This document shows positions 35,010 to 44,221 of a DNA stretch of 64,000 nt, piece after piece. The stretch is from positions 2,604,001 through 2,668,000 of the forward strand of contig OY781093.1 in the NCBI GenBank assembly GCA_963676355.1, given 5' to 3'. The notes under the pieces were generated by a model. That model made no database searches. It was not told the DNA's origin and worked only from the letters and a program-made list of their open reading frames with translations. Source of the stretch: JAGLOK01 sp963676355 (GTDB lineage: Bacteria; Bacillota; Clostridia; Christensenellales; UMGS416). The position numbers and the translations under genes are program-made. Positions within the stretch are counted from its first letter, which is position 1, and each line of letters begins with the position of its first letter.

Positions 35010-36692
35010 ATGAACATACTACACACTGCAAAAGCAAAATGCTTGGACTGCTACAGATGTGTTCGCGCATGTCCTGTAAAAGCTATTGGCATAAAAGACG
35101 GACAAGCCTTCATAGACGAAGACAGGTGCATATTATGCGGCACCTGTATAAGAGAATGCCCTCAGGGCGCAAAGCAGTATAGAAACGATGTGGAGGCGGT
35201 TAAAGAGCTGTTGTCATCACACAAAACAATAGCCAGCATTGCTCCTTCATTTGCCGCCGCCTACAGCGATTGGAAAAGCACAAGGCTTGCATCTGCACTT
35301 CGAAAACTCGGATTTTATAGAGTGGAAGAAACAAGCATCGGCGCTGACATTGTAGCAAAAGACAGCAAACAATTTGTGGATGAAAAATGCGGAGGCATAT
35401 GCTCTGCCTGCCCTGCTGTTGTAAGCTATGCAGAAAAATATCTTCCTGAAATTGTTCCAAACATCATGCCCATAGTTTCCCCCATGGTTGCACACAGCCT
35501 TAGGATCAAAAAAGAATATCCTGACGCGAAAGTGGTTTTCATTGGCCCTTGCATAGCCAAAAAAGCTGAAGCGATGCAGGAAAAATACAGCGGTATAATT
35601 GATGGCGTACTCACATTCACCGAACTCGATCAATGGCTTAAGCAAGATGGCGTCGTCCTTTCCGACTGCCCCGAGAGCGGATTTGATGGGATAGGAAAAA
35701 CAAGTGGTGCAAAGCTTTTTGCCCTTCCCGGAGGCATGCTTGAAACATCTGGCATACCAGATGACATAAAAAGCCCTGCAGTGCTACACACCAATGGAGC
35801 ACAAAACACCATCATGCTGCTTAATGCCGCACTAAACTCAAAGGAGATGGAAGTTCTTGAGCCTCTTTTTTGCACAGGCGGATGCATAGGTGGCGCTGGG
35901 ATTCCAAAAGAATCAAACCTTTTTGAAAAGCGCGCCGCTCTTTTAAGATATGCAAAAAACAATAAAGAAACGGCTCCTGATTCAAACAATAACATTTCAA
36001 TCGAAACTAATACCGAATTCAATCCTCAGCCCGTTTCAAAAACCAAAGTAACCGAGCAGGAAATCCTGAATCTGTTCAAAAAAACAGGCAAATCCGATCC
36101 TTCAAAGCAACTCAACTGCGGTGCCTGCGGATACAGCAATTGCCGTGAAAATGCAATAGCAGTTTTAAGCGGAATGGCAGAAGTTACTATGTGCTTTCCC
36201 TATGTGCGCTCACTTTCTGAGCAAAAGATGGACACCATCATTGAGTCAACTCCAAACGGCATTGTAATGCTTAATGATGATTTTAATATAATCGCGATGA
36301 ACTCTTCATTTAAGAAATATTTTATGTGTGCAGATAGTATCATAGGGCGCGAAATATCATATCTTTTCAGCGATGATAATTACAGAAAGATTGAAAAAAA
36401 GGAAGGCAGCAAAATTGAATCAATTGTAAATTGCTATGGCAAACAATTTCATAACATCACATACTATCTGCCAAACGAAAAACAATATGTCGGCATATAT
36501 GTGGATATATCACAAGTTAAAACCAGTGAGAAAAAGCTTGAAATGATAAGACAAAAAACATACAGCCAAGTAGAAGCATTAATGCAGCATCAGGTGGAGA
36601 TGGCTCAGAAAATGACAATGTTTCTTGGAGAATCCACCGCCAAAGGCGAAACGCTTATGGAGAGCATATTAAACGATGAACAGGATGTTTGA
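35010..36692 (+). CDS. Sensory-type hydrogenase-like protein with PAS domain
   Basis: Domain order: two ferredoxin clusters (residues 1-60, CLDCYRCVRACPVKA and CILCGTCIRECPQG), an H-cluster-like domain (about 70-310), a [4Fe-4S] Fes domain (CGACGYSNC near 368) and a PAS domain from about 406, with a helical tail. In the H domain the four Cys that hold the [4Fe-4S] part are kept (SACPA, GPCIAKK, FCTGGCIGG). The proton-transfer Cys of L1 is replaced by Ala, as in proposed sensory [FeFe] hydrogenases (HydS/HsfB). It is therefore more likely a hydrogen or redox sensor than an enzyme. ATG 35010 is chosen for AAAGGTG; a TTG at 34977 is rejected. It overlaps the next gene by 17 bases. Confidence 0.85.
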   Translation: MNILHTAKAKCLDCYRCVRACPVKAIGIKDGQAFIDEDRCILCGTCIRECPQGAKQYRNDVEAVKELLSSHKTIASIAPSFAAAYSDWKSTRLASALRKLGFYRVEETSIGADIVAKDSKQFVDEKCGGICSACPAVVSYAEKYLPEIVPNIMPIVSPMVAHSLRIKKEYPDAKVVFIGPCIAKKAEAMQEKYSGIIDGVLTFTELDQWLKQDGVVLSDCPESGFDGIGKTSGAKLFALPGGMLETSGIPDDIKSPAVLHTNGAQNTIMLLNAALNSKEMEVLEPLFCTGGCIGGAGIPKESNLFEKRAALLRYAKNNKETAPDSNNNISIETNTEFNPQPVSKTKVTEQEILNLFKKTGKSDPSKQLNCGACGYSNCRENAIAVLSGMAEVTMCFPYVRSLSEQKMDTIIESTPNGIVMLNDDFNIIAMNSSFKKYFMCADSIIGREISYLFSDDNYRKIEKKEGSKIESIVNCYGKQFHNITYYLPNEKQYVGIYVDISQVKTSEKKLEMIRQKTYSQVEALMQHQVEMAQKMTMFLGESTAKGETLMESILNDEQDV

Positions 36693-37854
36693 AAACAAGC
36701 CAAAAACTCCTCTATATACTGAAAGTGTAATCTGGCAGGAGAATAAAAAAAGCAACAGTGTGTGCGGCGACTACGCAGATGTGCGCAGATACAGCGACCA
36801 TACGGATTTTATCTTGTGTGACGGTATGGGTTCAGGCCCAAAAGCAAATATGTTTGCCGTGTTTTGTGCTTCACGTATTTTAAGCTTGCTTGAAAATGGC
36901 GCAAGCCTTATATCCGCTTGCGAAAAAGCGGTTGAAATCATGCGCAAAGCACGCACTGAAAATGTTCCTTTTGCAGCATTTACTCTGGTTCGTGTTGTAA
37001 GCAGCGGTGCTTACACACTCATATCATATGAAGCTCCCGGTGGGCTTCTTGTAAGCGGCGACTATGCAGAAATCCTCCCTATCCGTCACTTCCCATGCGG
37101 AGGCGATGTTGTTGCTGAAAGCAGTGGCGTTCTAAAAGATGGCGATTCACTTGTGATATGCTCTGATGGAATCACTCAAGCCGGTCTTGGAAACATTAAA
37201 AACTTCGGCTGGGGTATTGAGTCGTTCTGCTCATTTATAAACAAATTTTTAAGCACCCGTTCAAGTCTTAACGACGCTCTTGACAGAGCGATGGAGCAAG
37301 CATTCAGGCTATCCGGCCGAGAGTATGCAGACGACACAACTATTGCCTGCCTTAGAGTTAGACAAGCCAAAATAGCAAATATTTTATCAGGTCCTCCTGT
37401 CGACAAAGAAGACGACGAAACCTTTGTGGAACAATTTATGAAAACACAGGGTAAAAAAATAGTATGCGGCTCGACTACTTTGGATATAGTCGCACGCATT
37501 ACGAAAGAAAACGTTTCTTCTCCCGCACTCAGCACTCAGTTTCACAAACCACCTGAATACCGATTAAACGGCATCGACATTGCAAGCGAAGGTGCTGTGA
37601 CATTAAATCAAGTCTATAATATCTTAGATACCGACCCCGCTACACTTAAAGACGATAGCGTTGTATATAAAATTGCCCGTGAGCTTATGAGCAGCGATCA
37701 GATATACTTTCATATAGGCAGCGCGCCAAACAGCGCACACAGCGATATAGAGTTTAAGCAGCTGGGTATAATGCCGCGTGAAAAAGTTGTAGAGCATATT
37801 GCTAGTTACCTTAGAAGCTTGGGGAAAGTTGTTGTGGTAAATAAGGAGTTTTAG
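36676..37854 (+). CDS. SpoIIE-family (PP2C-like) protein phosphatase
   Basis: A serine phosphatase of the SpoIIE/RsbU type. The N-terminal 225 residues hold the metal sites: VCGDYADVRRYSDHTDF, LCDGMGSGPKANM, and the later VICSDGITQAGL and YADDTTIACLRV. A C-terminal extension of about 150 residues has the conserved segment KIVCGSTTLDIVAR and a less conserved end; I know of no assigned function for it. Overlap with the sensory hydrogenase gene suggests the two work together, with redox or hydrogen input controlling dephosphorylation of an unknown target. No anti-sigma antagonist gene is visible next to it. Confidence 0.88.
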   Translation: MNRMFENKPKTPLYTESVIWQENKKSNSVCGDYADVRRYSDHTDFILCDGMGSGPKANMFAVFCASRILSLLENGASLISACEKAVEIMRKARTENVPFAAFTLVRVVSSGAYTLISYEAPGGLLVSGDYAEILPIRHFPCGGDVVAESSGVLKDGDSLVICSDGITQAGLGNIKNFGWGIESFCSFINKFLSTRSSLNDALDRAMEQAFRLSGREYADDTTIACLRVRQAKIANILSGPPVDKEDDETFVEQFMKTQGKKIVCGSTTLDIVARITKENVSSPALSTQFHKPPEYRLNGIDIASEGAVTLNQVYNILDTDPATLKDDSVVYKIARELMSSDQIYFHIGSAPNSAHSDIEFKQLGIMPREKVVEHIASYLRSLGKVVVVNKEF

Positions 37855-37886
37855 AAATGCTCTTATATTAATAGCACTAACTTAAT

Positions 37887-38798
37887 TTAGAAGTTGCTTT
37901 GCTTTTGCAAAAGATACAACCAGTTAAGCTGCTTATCAAAAAATTCATTATTAAAACGGTGAATCCCGTTATTTTCAATAATTACAGCTTGCAATGCAAA
38001 ATGATAGATTGCCAGTAATACATTAAACGAATCAATTTCTAATTGGCTCAAACTATTATTATTTAAGTATCCCTTCAAAAAACGTTTCAATACTTCTTGT
38101 GTTTTTTTATATCCTTCTTCTTTATACTCAAAATAATTAGTCTTATTACATATTAGTACAACGTCATACATTGAAAACCCGAAACATACAGTATCAAGAT
38201 CCAGCAAATACATTTGTCCGTTTTGCGCTTTATGAATATTTCCGCAGTACAAATCGCCATGGCAAATACCGCGCGGCAAGTCCTTTGCTTTATTCCACAA
38301 ATTCTCTCCATATTTCTCAAATTCTTCTGCATGCGGATAATTCATTTTCTTCAGCAGATGAACATATTTATCAACATAATAATTTTTGTCAAGCTCAACA
38401 AGGGGTTTATTATAGCTTTTCATAATCCTATGAAACACACCCACAAACTCCCCTATTTTTTCAGCATCTTCTTGTGCATCAACTTCTTCGCCTTCAACAA
38501 ACTCATATAAAACAAGAAATCTTCCTTCGTGTTTTTCGCCAATTGAAACACTAGGCAAACTTTCATTTGTAAGTATAATCTTAGGAACAGGAAAATTATT
38601 TTTCTGCAAGTAAATATGAACATCCATTGAGCTTAAAAAAGTATTGGAATATGCGGGTTTGGTTATTCGCAAAAAATCTCTTTTATCGCCTGAGTAAACA
38701 GAATAAGAAACACTGCCTCCATCACGCAAAAATTCCAAAGAATCAAATTTTTTCGGATAGCATCTATTTAAAATTTCTAAAATGACTTCTTCTTGCAT
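37887..38798 (-). CDS. APH-family small-molecule kinase
   Basis: A 303-residue protein with the aminoglycoside-phosphotransferase-like kinase fold. The catalytic loop ICHGDLYCGNI (near residue 188) and the metal motif LLDLDTVCFG are intact. Members phosphorylate antibiotics, choline, homoserine, sugars or other small molecules; the substrate cannot be predicted here. It converges on the hydrogenase operon, with about 30 bases between stop codons. Confidence 0.85.
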   Translation of the reverse strand: MQEEVILEILNRCYPKKFDSLEFLRDGGSVSYSVYSGDKRDFLRITKPAYSNTFLSSMDVHIYLQKNNFPVPKIILTNESLPSVSIGEKHEGRFLVLYEFVEGEEVDAQEDAEKIGEFVGVFHRIMKSYNKPLVELDKNYYVDKYVHLLKKMNYPHAEEFEKYGENLWNKAKDLPRGICHGDLYCGNIHKAQNGQMYLLDLDTVCFGFSMYDVVLICNKTNYFEYKEEGYKKTQEVLKRFLKGYLNNNSLSQLEIDSFNVLLAIYHFALQAVIIENNGIHRFNNEFFDKQLNWLYLLQKQSNF

Positions 38799-38884
38799 AA
38801 TCTCCTCTTATATACTGCTTTTTGCACAAATCATTTGTTATTTCACTAAAATATCTTAGTATTTCTGCCCTTATATTATTGTTT

Positions 38885-39544
38885 TTACAATACAGCTACC
38901 AGTAAGACTATCATAGCGTCATAAACTCCATGTGCGATTATCAATGAAAGCAATGTGCAATCTTTGATTTTTTCTCGGACAAAGCAAAATAAAAGCCCTA
39001 TGCACGCAGTAAGTATAATCTGAATTATATTTCCATTAAAGACATGAAACAAACCAAATAATATTGATGATATTATTATCGCAAATAAACGTGAGTCTTT
39101 AATTTTAAGCAGTTTATTAAACAAGTACCCACGAAATATAATCTCCTCTGCAAGAGCTACGCCTATGATAGAATAAACGAACTGATATGCAAACTGCCAA
39201 GGCTTTGTATAACTTGTACTTCCTACCATATCCTTTAACCCAATCAAAATCGGAACTACTGTAAGCACCACCGACATTGAAGCTGCAACAGCCAGCCCTA
39301 TCAATACTTGCATAAATATTCTATCTTTTTTAAACCCTAAGCTTTTTAGTCTTTCTTTGTTATAAATCATTAAGGCTAAAGGCACAACAAGCAAAAACCA
39401 TTGGCTTATAATCATTAACAGTGCCCGAACTGGCAATGAAAATTTCATAAGCAAATTCTGATTAAACAAAACAACAATAAATAGTGATATAAAAATTCCG
39501 ATGGCAGCAACGGTAAATTCAATTAAATGTTTTTTTCTTTTCAT
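38885..39544 (-). CDS. CPBP-family intramembrane metalloprotease
   Basis: A polytopic membrane protein of 219 residues with six or so hydrophobic segments. The family motifs are EEIIFRGYLFNKLL (Glu-Glu-x3-Arg), LFGLFHVFNGN (F-x3-H) and the late HGVYDA. Bacterial members include proteases involved in bacteriocin self-protection and peptide processing. No bacteriocin gene is seen nearby, so the role is open. Confidence 0.88.
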   Translation of the reverse strand: MKRKKHLIEFTVAAIGIFISLFIVVLFNQNLLMKFSLPVRALLMIISQWFLLVVPLALMIYNKERLKSLGFKKDRIFMQVLIGLAVAASMSVVLTVVPILIGLKDMVGSTSYTKPWQFAYQFVYSIIGVALAEEIIFRGYLFNKLLKIKDSRLFAIIISSILFGLFHVFNGNIIQIILTACIGLLFCFVREKIKDCTLLSLIIAHGVYDAMIVLLVAVL

Positions 39545-39685
39545 GATTACTATATTAGCCTATTAAAATTGCTTGTCAATTGATTTTTGAGATAAAGTAA
39601 AGAGGGAATGCTTTCCCCTCTCCCTCTCGCAGTTTTTGCTTTGCAAAACAACTGCTATCGGGCATCGCGTTTTGCAGACTCGACA

Positions 39686-39713
39686 CAAAAACAAGACATC
39701 CACTGGATGTCTT
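39686..39713 (-). terminator. Terminator of the tRNA-Thr/tRNA-Pro operon
   Basis: AAGACATCC, a 3-base loop and GGATGTCTT form a perfect 9-bp stem, followed on the minus strand by GTTTTTG. It lies 5 bases after the encoded CCA of tRNA-Pro. Confidence 0.8.
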
Positions 39714-39717
39714 ATTT

Positions 39718-39794
39718 TGGTCGAGGTGAGAGGATTTGAACCTCCGGCCCCTACGTCCCGAACGTAGTGCTCTACCAAACTGAGCCACACCTCG
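39718..39794 (-). tRNA. tRNA-Pro (anticodon CGG)
   Basis: Acceptor stem CGAGGTG/CACCTCG, discriminator A and encoded CCA. The anticodon stem CTACG/CGTAG encloses the loop TTCGGGA, so the anticodon is CGG and it reads CCG. The T loop GTTCAAATC is standard. It is co-transcribed with tRNA-Thr. Confidence 0.97.
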
Positions 39795-39826
39795 CAATAT
39801 ATTAAAAACTTCAAGCTTTTATTAAA

Positions 39827-39902
39827 TGGAGCCAATAAGCGGATTCGAACCGCTGACCTGCAGTTTACGAAACTGCTGCTCTACCACCTGAGCTATATTG
39901 GC
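39827..39902 (-). tRNA. tRNA-Thr (anticodon CGT)
   Basis: Acceptor stem GCCAATA/TATTGGC with encoded CCA. The anticodon stem GCAGT/ACTGC encloses TTCGTAA, so the anticodon is CGT and it reads ACG. T loop GGTTCGAATCC is standard. It is the first gene of the tRNA pair. Confidence 0.97.
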
Positions 39903-39918
39903 AATAAACGCATATGAG

Positions 39919-39947
39919 ATTATATCATATCAAATTTATCGTGTAAA
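39919..39947 (-). promoter_or_regulatory. tRNA operon promoter
   Basis: On the minus strand TTTACA (39942-39947), 17 bases, TATAAT (39919-39924), ending 17 bases before the tRNA-Thr 5' end. Confidence 0.8.
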
Positions 39948-39969
39948 CCAAAAGTTACCTATTCTAAAA

Positions 39970-40716
39970 TCACTTTTTCCTAGCTACAAACTGTATCCTA
40001 TCGCTTTCGGTACTTGGTGTATTCATAGTAAAACAATCATATGTTCTGATATCAGTAAAGCCTGCTTTCCAAAGAGCGTTTTCCAAAAAAGATATCTCAT
40101 GCGCTTTTTGCACATGCGTTTCCAAAGTCTTTTCGTATAAATCATTCTCAAGGTGAGAATATAGAGACAAATCCAGAGTAAGTGTTTGATTTTGCTTATC
40201 AAAGTAACTATTCCAAATATATAGCCCCTCATCATTTTCTTCATAGAATGTTTTATCATGTAGCGACTTTAGCTTATGCTCTGAAGAAATATCAAATAAA
40301 AACAAGCCGCCTTCTTTGAGTGCATTGCCAATGCTTAAAAAAGCAGTTGATACGTCTTCATCTGTTATCAAATAGTTTACAGGATCATTTATGCAAACCA
40401 CAGCATCCTGCTTTTTGGGTATGTTTATATTCTTTATATTTTGATTTACAATCGGAATTTTCGCACCGTTTTTAGCAAATCTGTTTGCGGCAATCTCCAG
40501 CATCTCCTGAGAAATGTCCAAAGCCATTATGTTATATCCCAGCTTATACATCTCAAGTGTGATATTCCCTGTGCCACATGCCGCGTCCAGTATACTGCAA
40601 GCCTTTTTTATTCCACCTTTTTTTAATAGTGTTTCAATATACGCTGCCCATTGCTCTGCGGATTGATCAAAAGAAAAACTATCATAAAGCTGTGCTAGAG
40701 ATGAGTAACTGTTCAT
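39970..40716 (-). CDS. Class I SAM-dependent methyltransferase
   Basis: A Rossmann-fold methyltransferase of about 248 residues. Motif I is ILDAACGTGNITLEM (near residue 40), followed by the acidic loop LDISQEML and VVCINDPVNYL. The substrate is unknown. I prefer the ATG at 40716, with GGGTG 6 bases upstream; an ATG three codons earlier has a poorly spaced site. It lies about 20 bases after the YesL-like gene on the same strand, probably one operon. Confidence 0.88.
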   Translation of the reverse strand: MNSYSSLAQLYDSFSFDQSAEQWAAYIETLLKKGGIKKACSILDAACGTGNITLEMYKLGYNIMALDISQEMLEIAANRFAKNGAKIPIVNQNIKNINIPKKQDAVVCINDPVNYLITDEDVSTAFLSIGNALKEGGLFLFDISSEHKLKSLHDKTFYEENDEGLYIWNSYFDKQNQTLTLDLSLYSHLENDLYEKTLETHVQKAHEISFLENALWKAGFTDIRTYDCFTMNTPSTESDRIQFVARKK

Positions 40717-40737
40717 AGCATGCACCCACTCATTATC

Positions 40738-41643
40738 CTAGAGACTTTCTTTGCGTTCCTTTTCAGGCTTTCTTTGCACGCCATCGCCTTCGTTTGCGTC
40801 AATTATTTTTCCAAACACTTGATTTGTAAAAGCGTTCATTATAAATGCCGGCAAGGAGAAACCAAACAGTAAAAAGTATGCAAGTAAGGCAATCGTGCCA
40901 TATCCCCAGACCATTGAAAGCCAGATGAAAAATATCGGTAAAATCCCTGCGATAAGTAGGATAAGCAGCGTCTGTGGGAGTTTCGCCAAAGTAAGCAGCA
41001 TTGCATTTTTAATAATCTGCTTTAGCTTTAATTCGAATGTAACAATCAATGGGAATACAAACGTAGTAGACACCATAACAAATGCCAACAAAGCATAAAT
41101 TATTCCTTGAAAAATGCGTGCACCCGGTATACTTTCAGCATATATCGTATATAGGTTTATTACAACAAACATAAGGAATATGAAAACTCCAAGGATAAAA
41201 GTGTATAATAGGCTTTGTTTCCAATTTTCCTTTATCTTTTCTCCAAAGTCTTCCATCATCCAAACATGGAACTCACGTGCATATGACCTTGTTATATAGT
41301 TTAAGCTTGGAAGAGCTATACCGGCAATCATAAAGCATGGAATTAAACCCAGCAAAAAAATTCCTGTATAATACAAAGCCCCGCTTTGAGCGAAAAGGTT
41401 TACAACTTCCCCCTCAGGCTGAAAACTTGTCAATACTTCAGATATAACCTGTATATTAATATACGACCATAGGACAGTAGGAATCATAAACAAAGCAAAT
41501 AAAAGATTCAGCTTCACCAAATCCCATATCTTAATCCTGATAACCTCAAAAAAGCTTTTAATTGGATGCGGATTCTCATCCACTTCCAAATCTGGTTTAT
41601 TAGGGTTGCCGTATATCATCTTGTTAAATAAGCCCATTTTCAC
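40738..41643 (-). CDS. YesL-like (DUF624) membrane protein
   Basis: An integral membrane protein of 301 residues with about five or six hydrophobic helices and the DUF624 pattern: an N-terminal cytoplasmic segment ending FFEVIRIKIWDLVKLNLLF, a conserved RSYAREFHVWMMEDF-like amphipathic stretch, and a final pair of helices. The C-terminal tail is charged. Family members occur near carbohydrate uptake genes but have no firm function. The GTG start at 41643 is 5 bases after AAGGA; an ATG two codons later is too distant from it. Confidence 0.85.
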   Translation of the reverse strand: MKMGLFNKMIYGNPNKPDLEVDENPHPIKSFFEVIRIKIWDLVKLNLLFALFMIPTVLWSYINIQVISEVLTSFQPEGEVVNLFAQSGALYYTGIFLLGLIPCFMIAGIALPSLNYITRSYAREFHVWMMEDFGEKIKENWKQSLLYTFILGVFIFLMFVVINLYTIYAESIPGARIFQGIIYALLAFVMVSTTFVFPLIVTFELKLKQIIKNAMLLTLAKLPQTLLILLIAGILPIFFIWLSMVWGYGTIALLAYFLLFGFSLPAFIMNAFTNQVFGKIIDANEGDGVQRKPEKERKESL

Positions 41644-41678
41644 ACCGTTCCTTCAATTATAATAATTATTCTATCGGT

Positions 41679-41708
41679 ATTATATATATTAGCAGATAAA
41701 AAGTCCAA
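41679..41708 (-). promoter_or_regulatory. Promoter of the YesL-like/methyltransferase operon
   Basis: On the minus strand TTGGAC (41703-41708), 18 bases, TATAAT (41679-41684). Confidence 0.65.
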
Positions 41709-41785
41709 TGTGACGGTCAAAATATACAGTTTATTCATTAATAACAAATTAATCTCTATAAATACCCATTATGTTTATTTATAAA

Positions 41786-41814
41786 TTGACATGCATATAA
41801 AAACAAGGTAACAT
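41786..41814 (+). promoter_or_regulatory. dapA-dapB promoter
   Basis: TTGACA (41786-41791), 17 bases, TAACAT. A better TATAAT at 41832-41837 exists but has no good -35. There is no room for a lysine riboswitch before the gene. Confidence 0.5.
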
Positions 41815-41868
41815 TTATAAAAAATATTTAGTATAATGGATTGTAGTATATTTAGGAGGATTTATCTT

Positions 41869-42750
41869 ATGACTATTTTCACCGGATCGGGTACGGCATT
41901 GGCAACTCCCTTCACCGATGACGGAATTAATTTTGAGGCTTTTTCAAGAAACATTGACTTCCAATTGGAAAATGACACTGATGCACTCGTGGTCTGCGGT
42001 ACAACAGGCGAGCCGTCCACCATGTCTCCACAGGAGAGAGAACAGGTCATAAAATTTGTTATAGATAAAACTCAAAAGAAAGTTCCTGTAATTGCAGGAA
42101 CCGGCGGTAACAACACAAAAAAAGTCATAGAAGATTCTCAGTTGGCACAAAAGCTCGGTGCAGATGCATTGCTTGTTGTGCTTCCCTATTATAATAGAAC
42201 ATCTCAGCGTGGGCTCGTCGCGCATTTTAAAACTGTTGCTGATAATGTCGATATTCCAATAATCGTATATAATGTTCCTTCAAGGACCGTTGTAAATATG
42301 AATCCTGAGACTTTGGCTGAAATAGCTGTTCACAAAAATATAGCTGCCATAAAAGAAGCTGCGGGAGATGTGGCTCAGATAGAAGAAATGGTACGCCTAT
42401 GTGGTGACAACATTGACATGTACTCAGGGGATGACCAGCTGGTGCTTCCGCTTCTTGCTTGCGGAGGAATAGGAGTTATATCCACCGTTTCAAACATTGC
42501 CCCAAAGCAGATGCACGACTTGGTTGCAAGCTTTATGTCAGGAGACATTGAAAAAGCACGCAAGATACAATACAAACTAGCTCCTTTGATTGATACCCTC
42601 TTTCTTGAAGTAAATCCTATACCATTAAAATCCGCTATGAGACTTCTTAAAGTGGATTCAGGACTTGTGAGACTTCCATTATATGATATGGGTGACGAAA
42701 ATGTAGAAAAGCTTAAAAAAGCTATGATAGACTTTGGATTTGAAATATAA
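41869..42750 (+). CDS. dapA: 4-Hydroxy-tetrahydrodipicolinate synthase
   Basis: Condenses pyruvate with aspartate semialdehyde, the first committed step to diaminopimelate and lysine. Motifs: GTTGEPSTMSPQER near residue 43, the Tyr of YNVPSRT near 135, and the Schiff-base Lys in AAIKEAAGD near 162. Length (293) is standard. The start at 41869 has an AGGAGG site; an ATG 33 bases earlier lacks one. It forms an operon with dapB, which begins 10 bases downstream. Confidence 0.96.
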   Translation: MTIFTGSGTALATPFTDDGINFEAFSRNIDFQLENDTDALVVCGTTGEPSTMSPQEREQVIKFVIDKTQKKVPVIAGTGGNNTKKVIEDSQLAQKLGADALLVVLPYYNRTSQRGLVAHFKTVADNVDIPIIVYNVPSRTVVNMNPETLAEIAVHKNIAAIKEAAGDVAQIEEMVRLCGDNIDMYSGDDQLVLPLLACGGIGVISTVSNIAPKQMHDLVASFMSGDIEKARKIQYKLAPLIDTLFLEVNPIPLKSAMRLLKVDSGLVRLPLYDMGDENVEKLKKAMIDFGFEI

Positions 42751-42760
42751 AGGACTTGTT

Positions 42761-43504
42761 ATGAAAATTTTATTAAGCGGCTGCGGTGGAGCAATGGGAC
42801 ACAATGTCGCAAATCTTGTTAGCGAAAAAGAAGATATAGTAATTGGTGCAGGTGTTGATAAATTCCCACCAAAAGGAACGGCTTTTTCTGTTTTTAGTTC
42901 ATTTGACGATGTTGATGTTAAATGCGATGTGATAATAGATTTTTCGCATCCAAGCGCATTAGATGATTTACTCAATTATGCAGTAAAAAAAGGACTTCCT
43001 GTCGTTCTATCCACAACAGGTCATGATGATAAACAAAAAAAATCTATTGAAGAAGCTTCAAAAAGTATTGCTATTTTCAAGTCAGCCAATATGTCATTGG
43101 GTGTAAACCTCATGACAGAGCTCTTAAAAAAAGCAGCATCATTTCTTGACGGCTTTGATATTGAGATTATAGAAAAACACCACAACAAAAAGCTGGACTC
43201 ACCCAGCGGTACAGCCTATATGTTGGCCGACAGCATAAATGAAGCATTAGATAATAAAAGAGAACTCGTGCACGGTCGCCATGGCATGAATGCCAAGAGG
43301 CATGAAAACGAAATAGGCATGCACGCGGTTCGTGGTGGTGCGATAGTTGGCGAGCATCAGGTGCATTTTATCGGCCCCGGTGAAGTAATAGAAATAAAAC
43401 ATACAGCGCTTTCAAAGACTGTTTTTGCTGATGGTGCTGTCCAAGCTGCATCTTTTCTCATTGGAAAACAAGCAGGTATGTATGACATGAAGGATATGCT
43501 TTAG
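42761..43504 (+). CDS. dapB: 4-Hydroxy-tetrahydrodipicolinate reductase
   Basis: The next enzyme of the pathway, using NAD(P)H. The Rossmann motif GCGGAMGHNVA is at the N-terminus, and the catalytic block EKHHNKKLDSPSGTA (His, Lys) lies near residue 130-145. Length (247) is normal. The start is the ATG at 42761 with AAAGGA before it; the open frame reaches back into dapA through a TTG that I reject. Other lysine genes are not in the window. Confidence 0.96.
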   Translation: MKILLSGCGGAMGHNVANLVSEKEDIVIGAGVDKFPPKGTAFSVFSSFDDVDVKCDVIIDFSHPSALDDLLNYAVKKGLPVVLSTTGHDDKQKKSIEEASKSIAIFKSANMSLGVNLMTELLKKAASFLDGFDIEIIEKHHNKKLDSPSGTAYMLADSINEALDNKRELVHGRHGMNAKRHENEIGMHAVRGGAIVGEHQVHFIGPGEVIEIKHTALSKTVFADGAVQAASFLIGKQAGMYDMKDML

Positions 43505-43582
43505 CGCTTATCCTTTTTTGACACTTAAATCTCTCAAATGACATTTTAATAACTCTACATGTATATTATAAATAGCGATTAG

Positions 43583-43611
43583 TTGAAACAAATATTTTGT
43601 TTGTGTATAAT
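43583..43611 (+). promoter_or_regulatory. pgsA-yjbQ promoter
   Basis: TTGAAA (43583-43588), 17 bases, TATAAT (43606-43611); the ATG follows 47 bases downstream. Confidence 0.75.
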
Positions 43612-43657
43612 GATTAAATCGTATCATTTGATATGCAAATAAAACAAGAGAGAAACT

Positions 43658-44221
43658 ATGCTTGAAAATAAAAATAAATATATGAATGTACCAAATTTTT
43701 TGACGCTGCTTCGTTTTTTAATGATAGGCGTCATGGTTTGGTTTTTCTTAAACGATCATCCTATTTATGCGATGATCGTATTCATTACTGCTGTTTTCAC
43801 AGATTTCCTAGACGGGTATATCGCTCGAAAATATAATCAGATCACAAACATCGGAAAACTGCTTGATCCCCTTGCAGATAAGCTCTTGCAGATGGCGGCT
43901 ATCTTCTGCATGTACTGGGTGGGATATCTTCCTCTTATAGCGTTCATACTCGTTGTTGCATGTGAAGTGCTTATGGTTTATGGAGCAAGCTTTCTGCTTA
44001 TGCACCGTCACACTATTATAGCGGCAAACACTGTCGGCAAGATTGCCGCCGGAATAATGTACGGAGCAATCCTTGCGTCATTTTTGCACGACTATACATC
44101 GCCATATGACACGTATGCAATATTTATTGCCATTGCCCTTATATATTTATCAATGGCACAATATTGGTATCTGGCTGTCCGCAACAGAAAAAGGCAGGAA
44201 AATGAAAAGCATTCAGATTAA
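43658..44221 (+). CDS. pgsA: CDP-alcohol phosphatidyltransferase (probably phosphatidylglycerophosphate synthase)
   Basis: A membrane enzyme joining a CDP-diacylglycerol to an alcohol phosphate in phospholipid synthesis. The diagnostic motif runs DGYIARKYNQITNIGKLLDP with downstream DK (D-G-x2-A-R-x8-G-x3-D-x3-D), near residues 50-72. Four or five more hydrophobic helices follow. Length (187) fits PgsA, but other head-group enzymes share this motif. The end overlaps yjbQ by 20 bases. Confidence 0.85.
   Translation: MLENKNKYMNVPNFLTLLRFLMIGVMVWFFLNDHPIYAMIVFITAVFTDFLDGYIARKYNQITNIGKLLDPLADKLLQMAAIFCMYWVGYLPLIAFILVVACEVLMVYGASFLLMHRHTIIAANTVGKIAAGIMYGAILASFLHDYTSPYDTYAIFIAIALIYLSMAQYWYLAVRNRKRQENEKHSD

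Noticed and set aside
39563..39835. Two overlapping minus-strand frames (90 and 73 codons)
   Set aside because: They run through tRNA-Pro and its terminator.
41761..41868. Lysine riboswitch before dapA
   Set aside because: The leader after the promoter is far too short and lacks conserved lysine-box elements.
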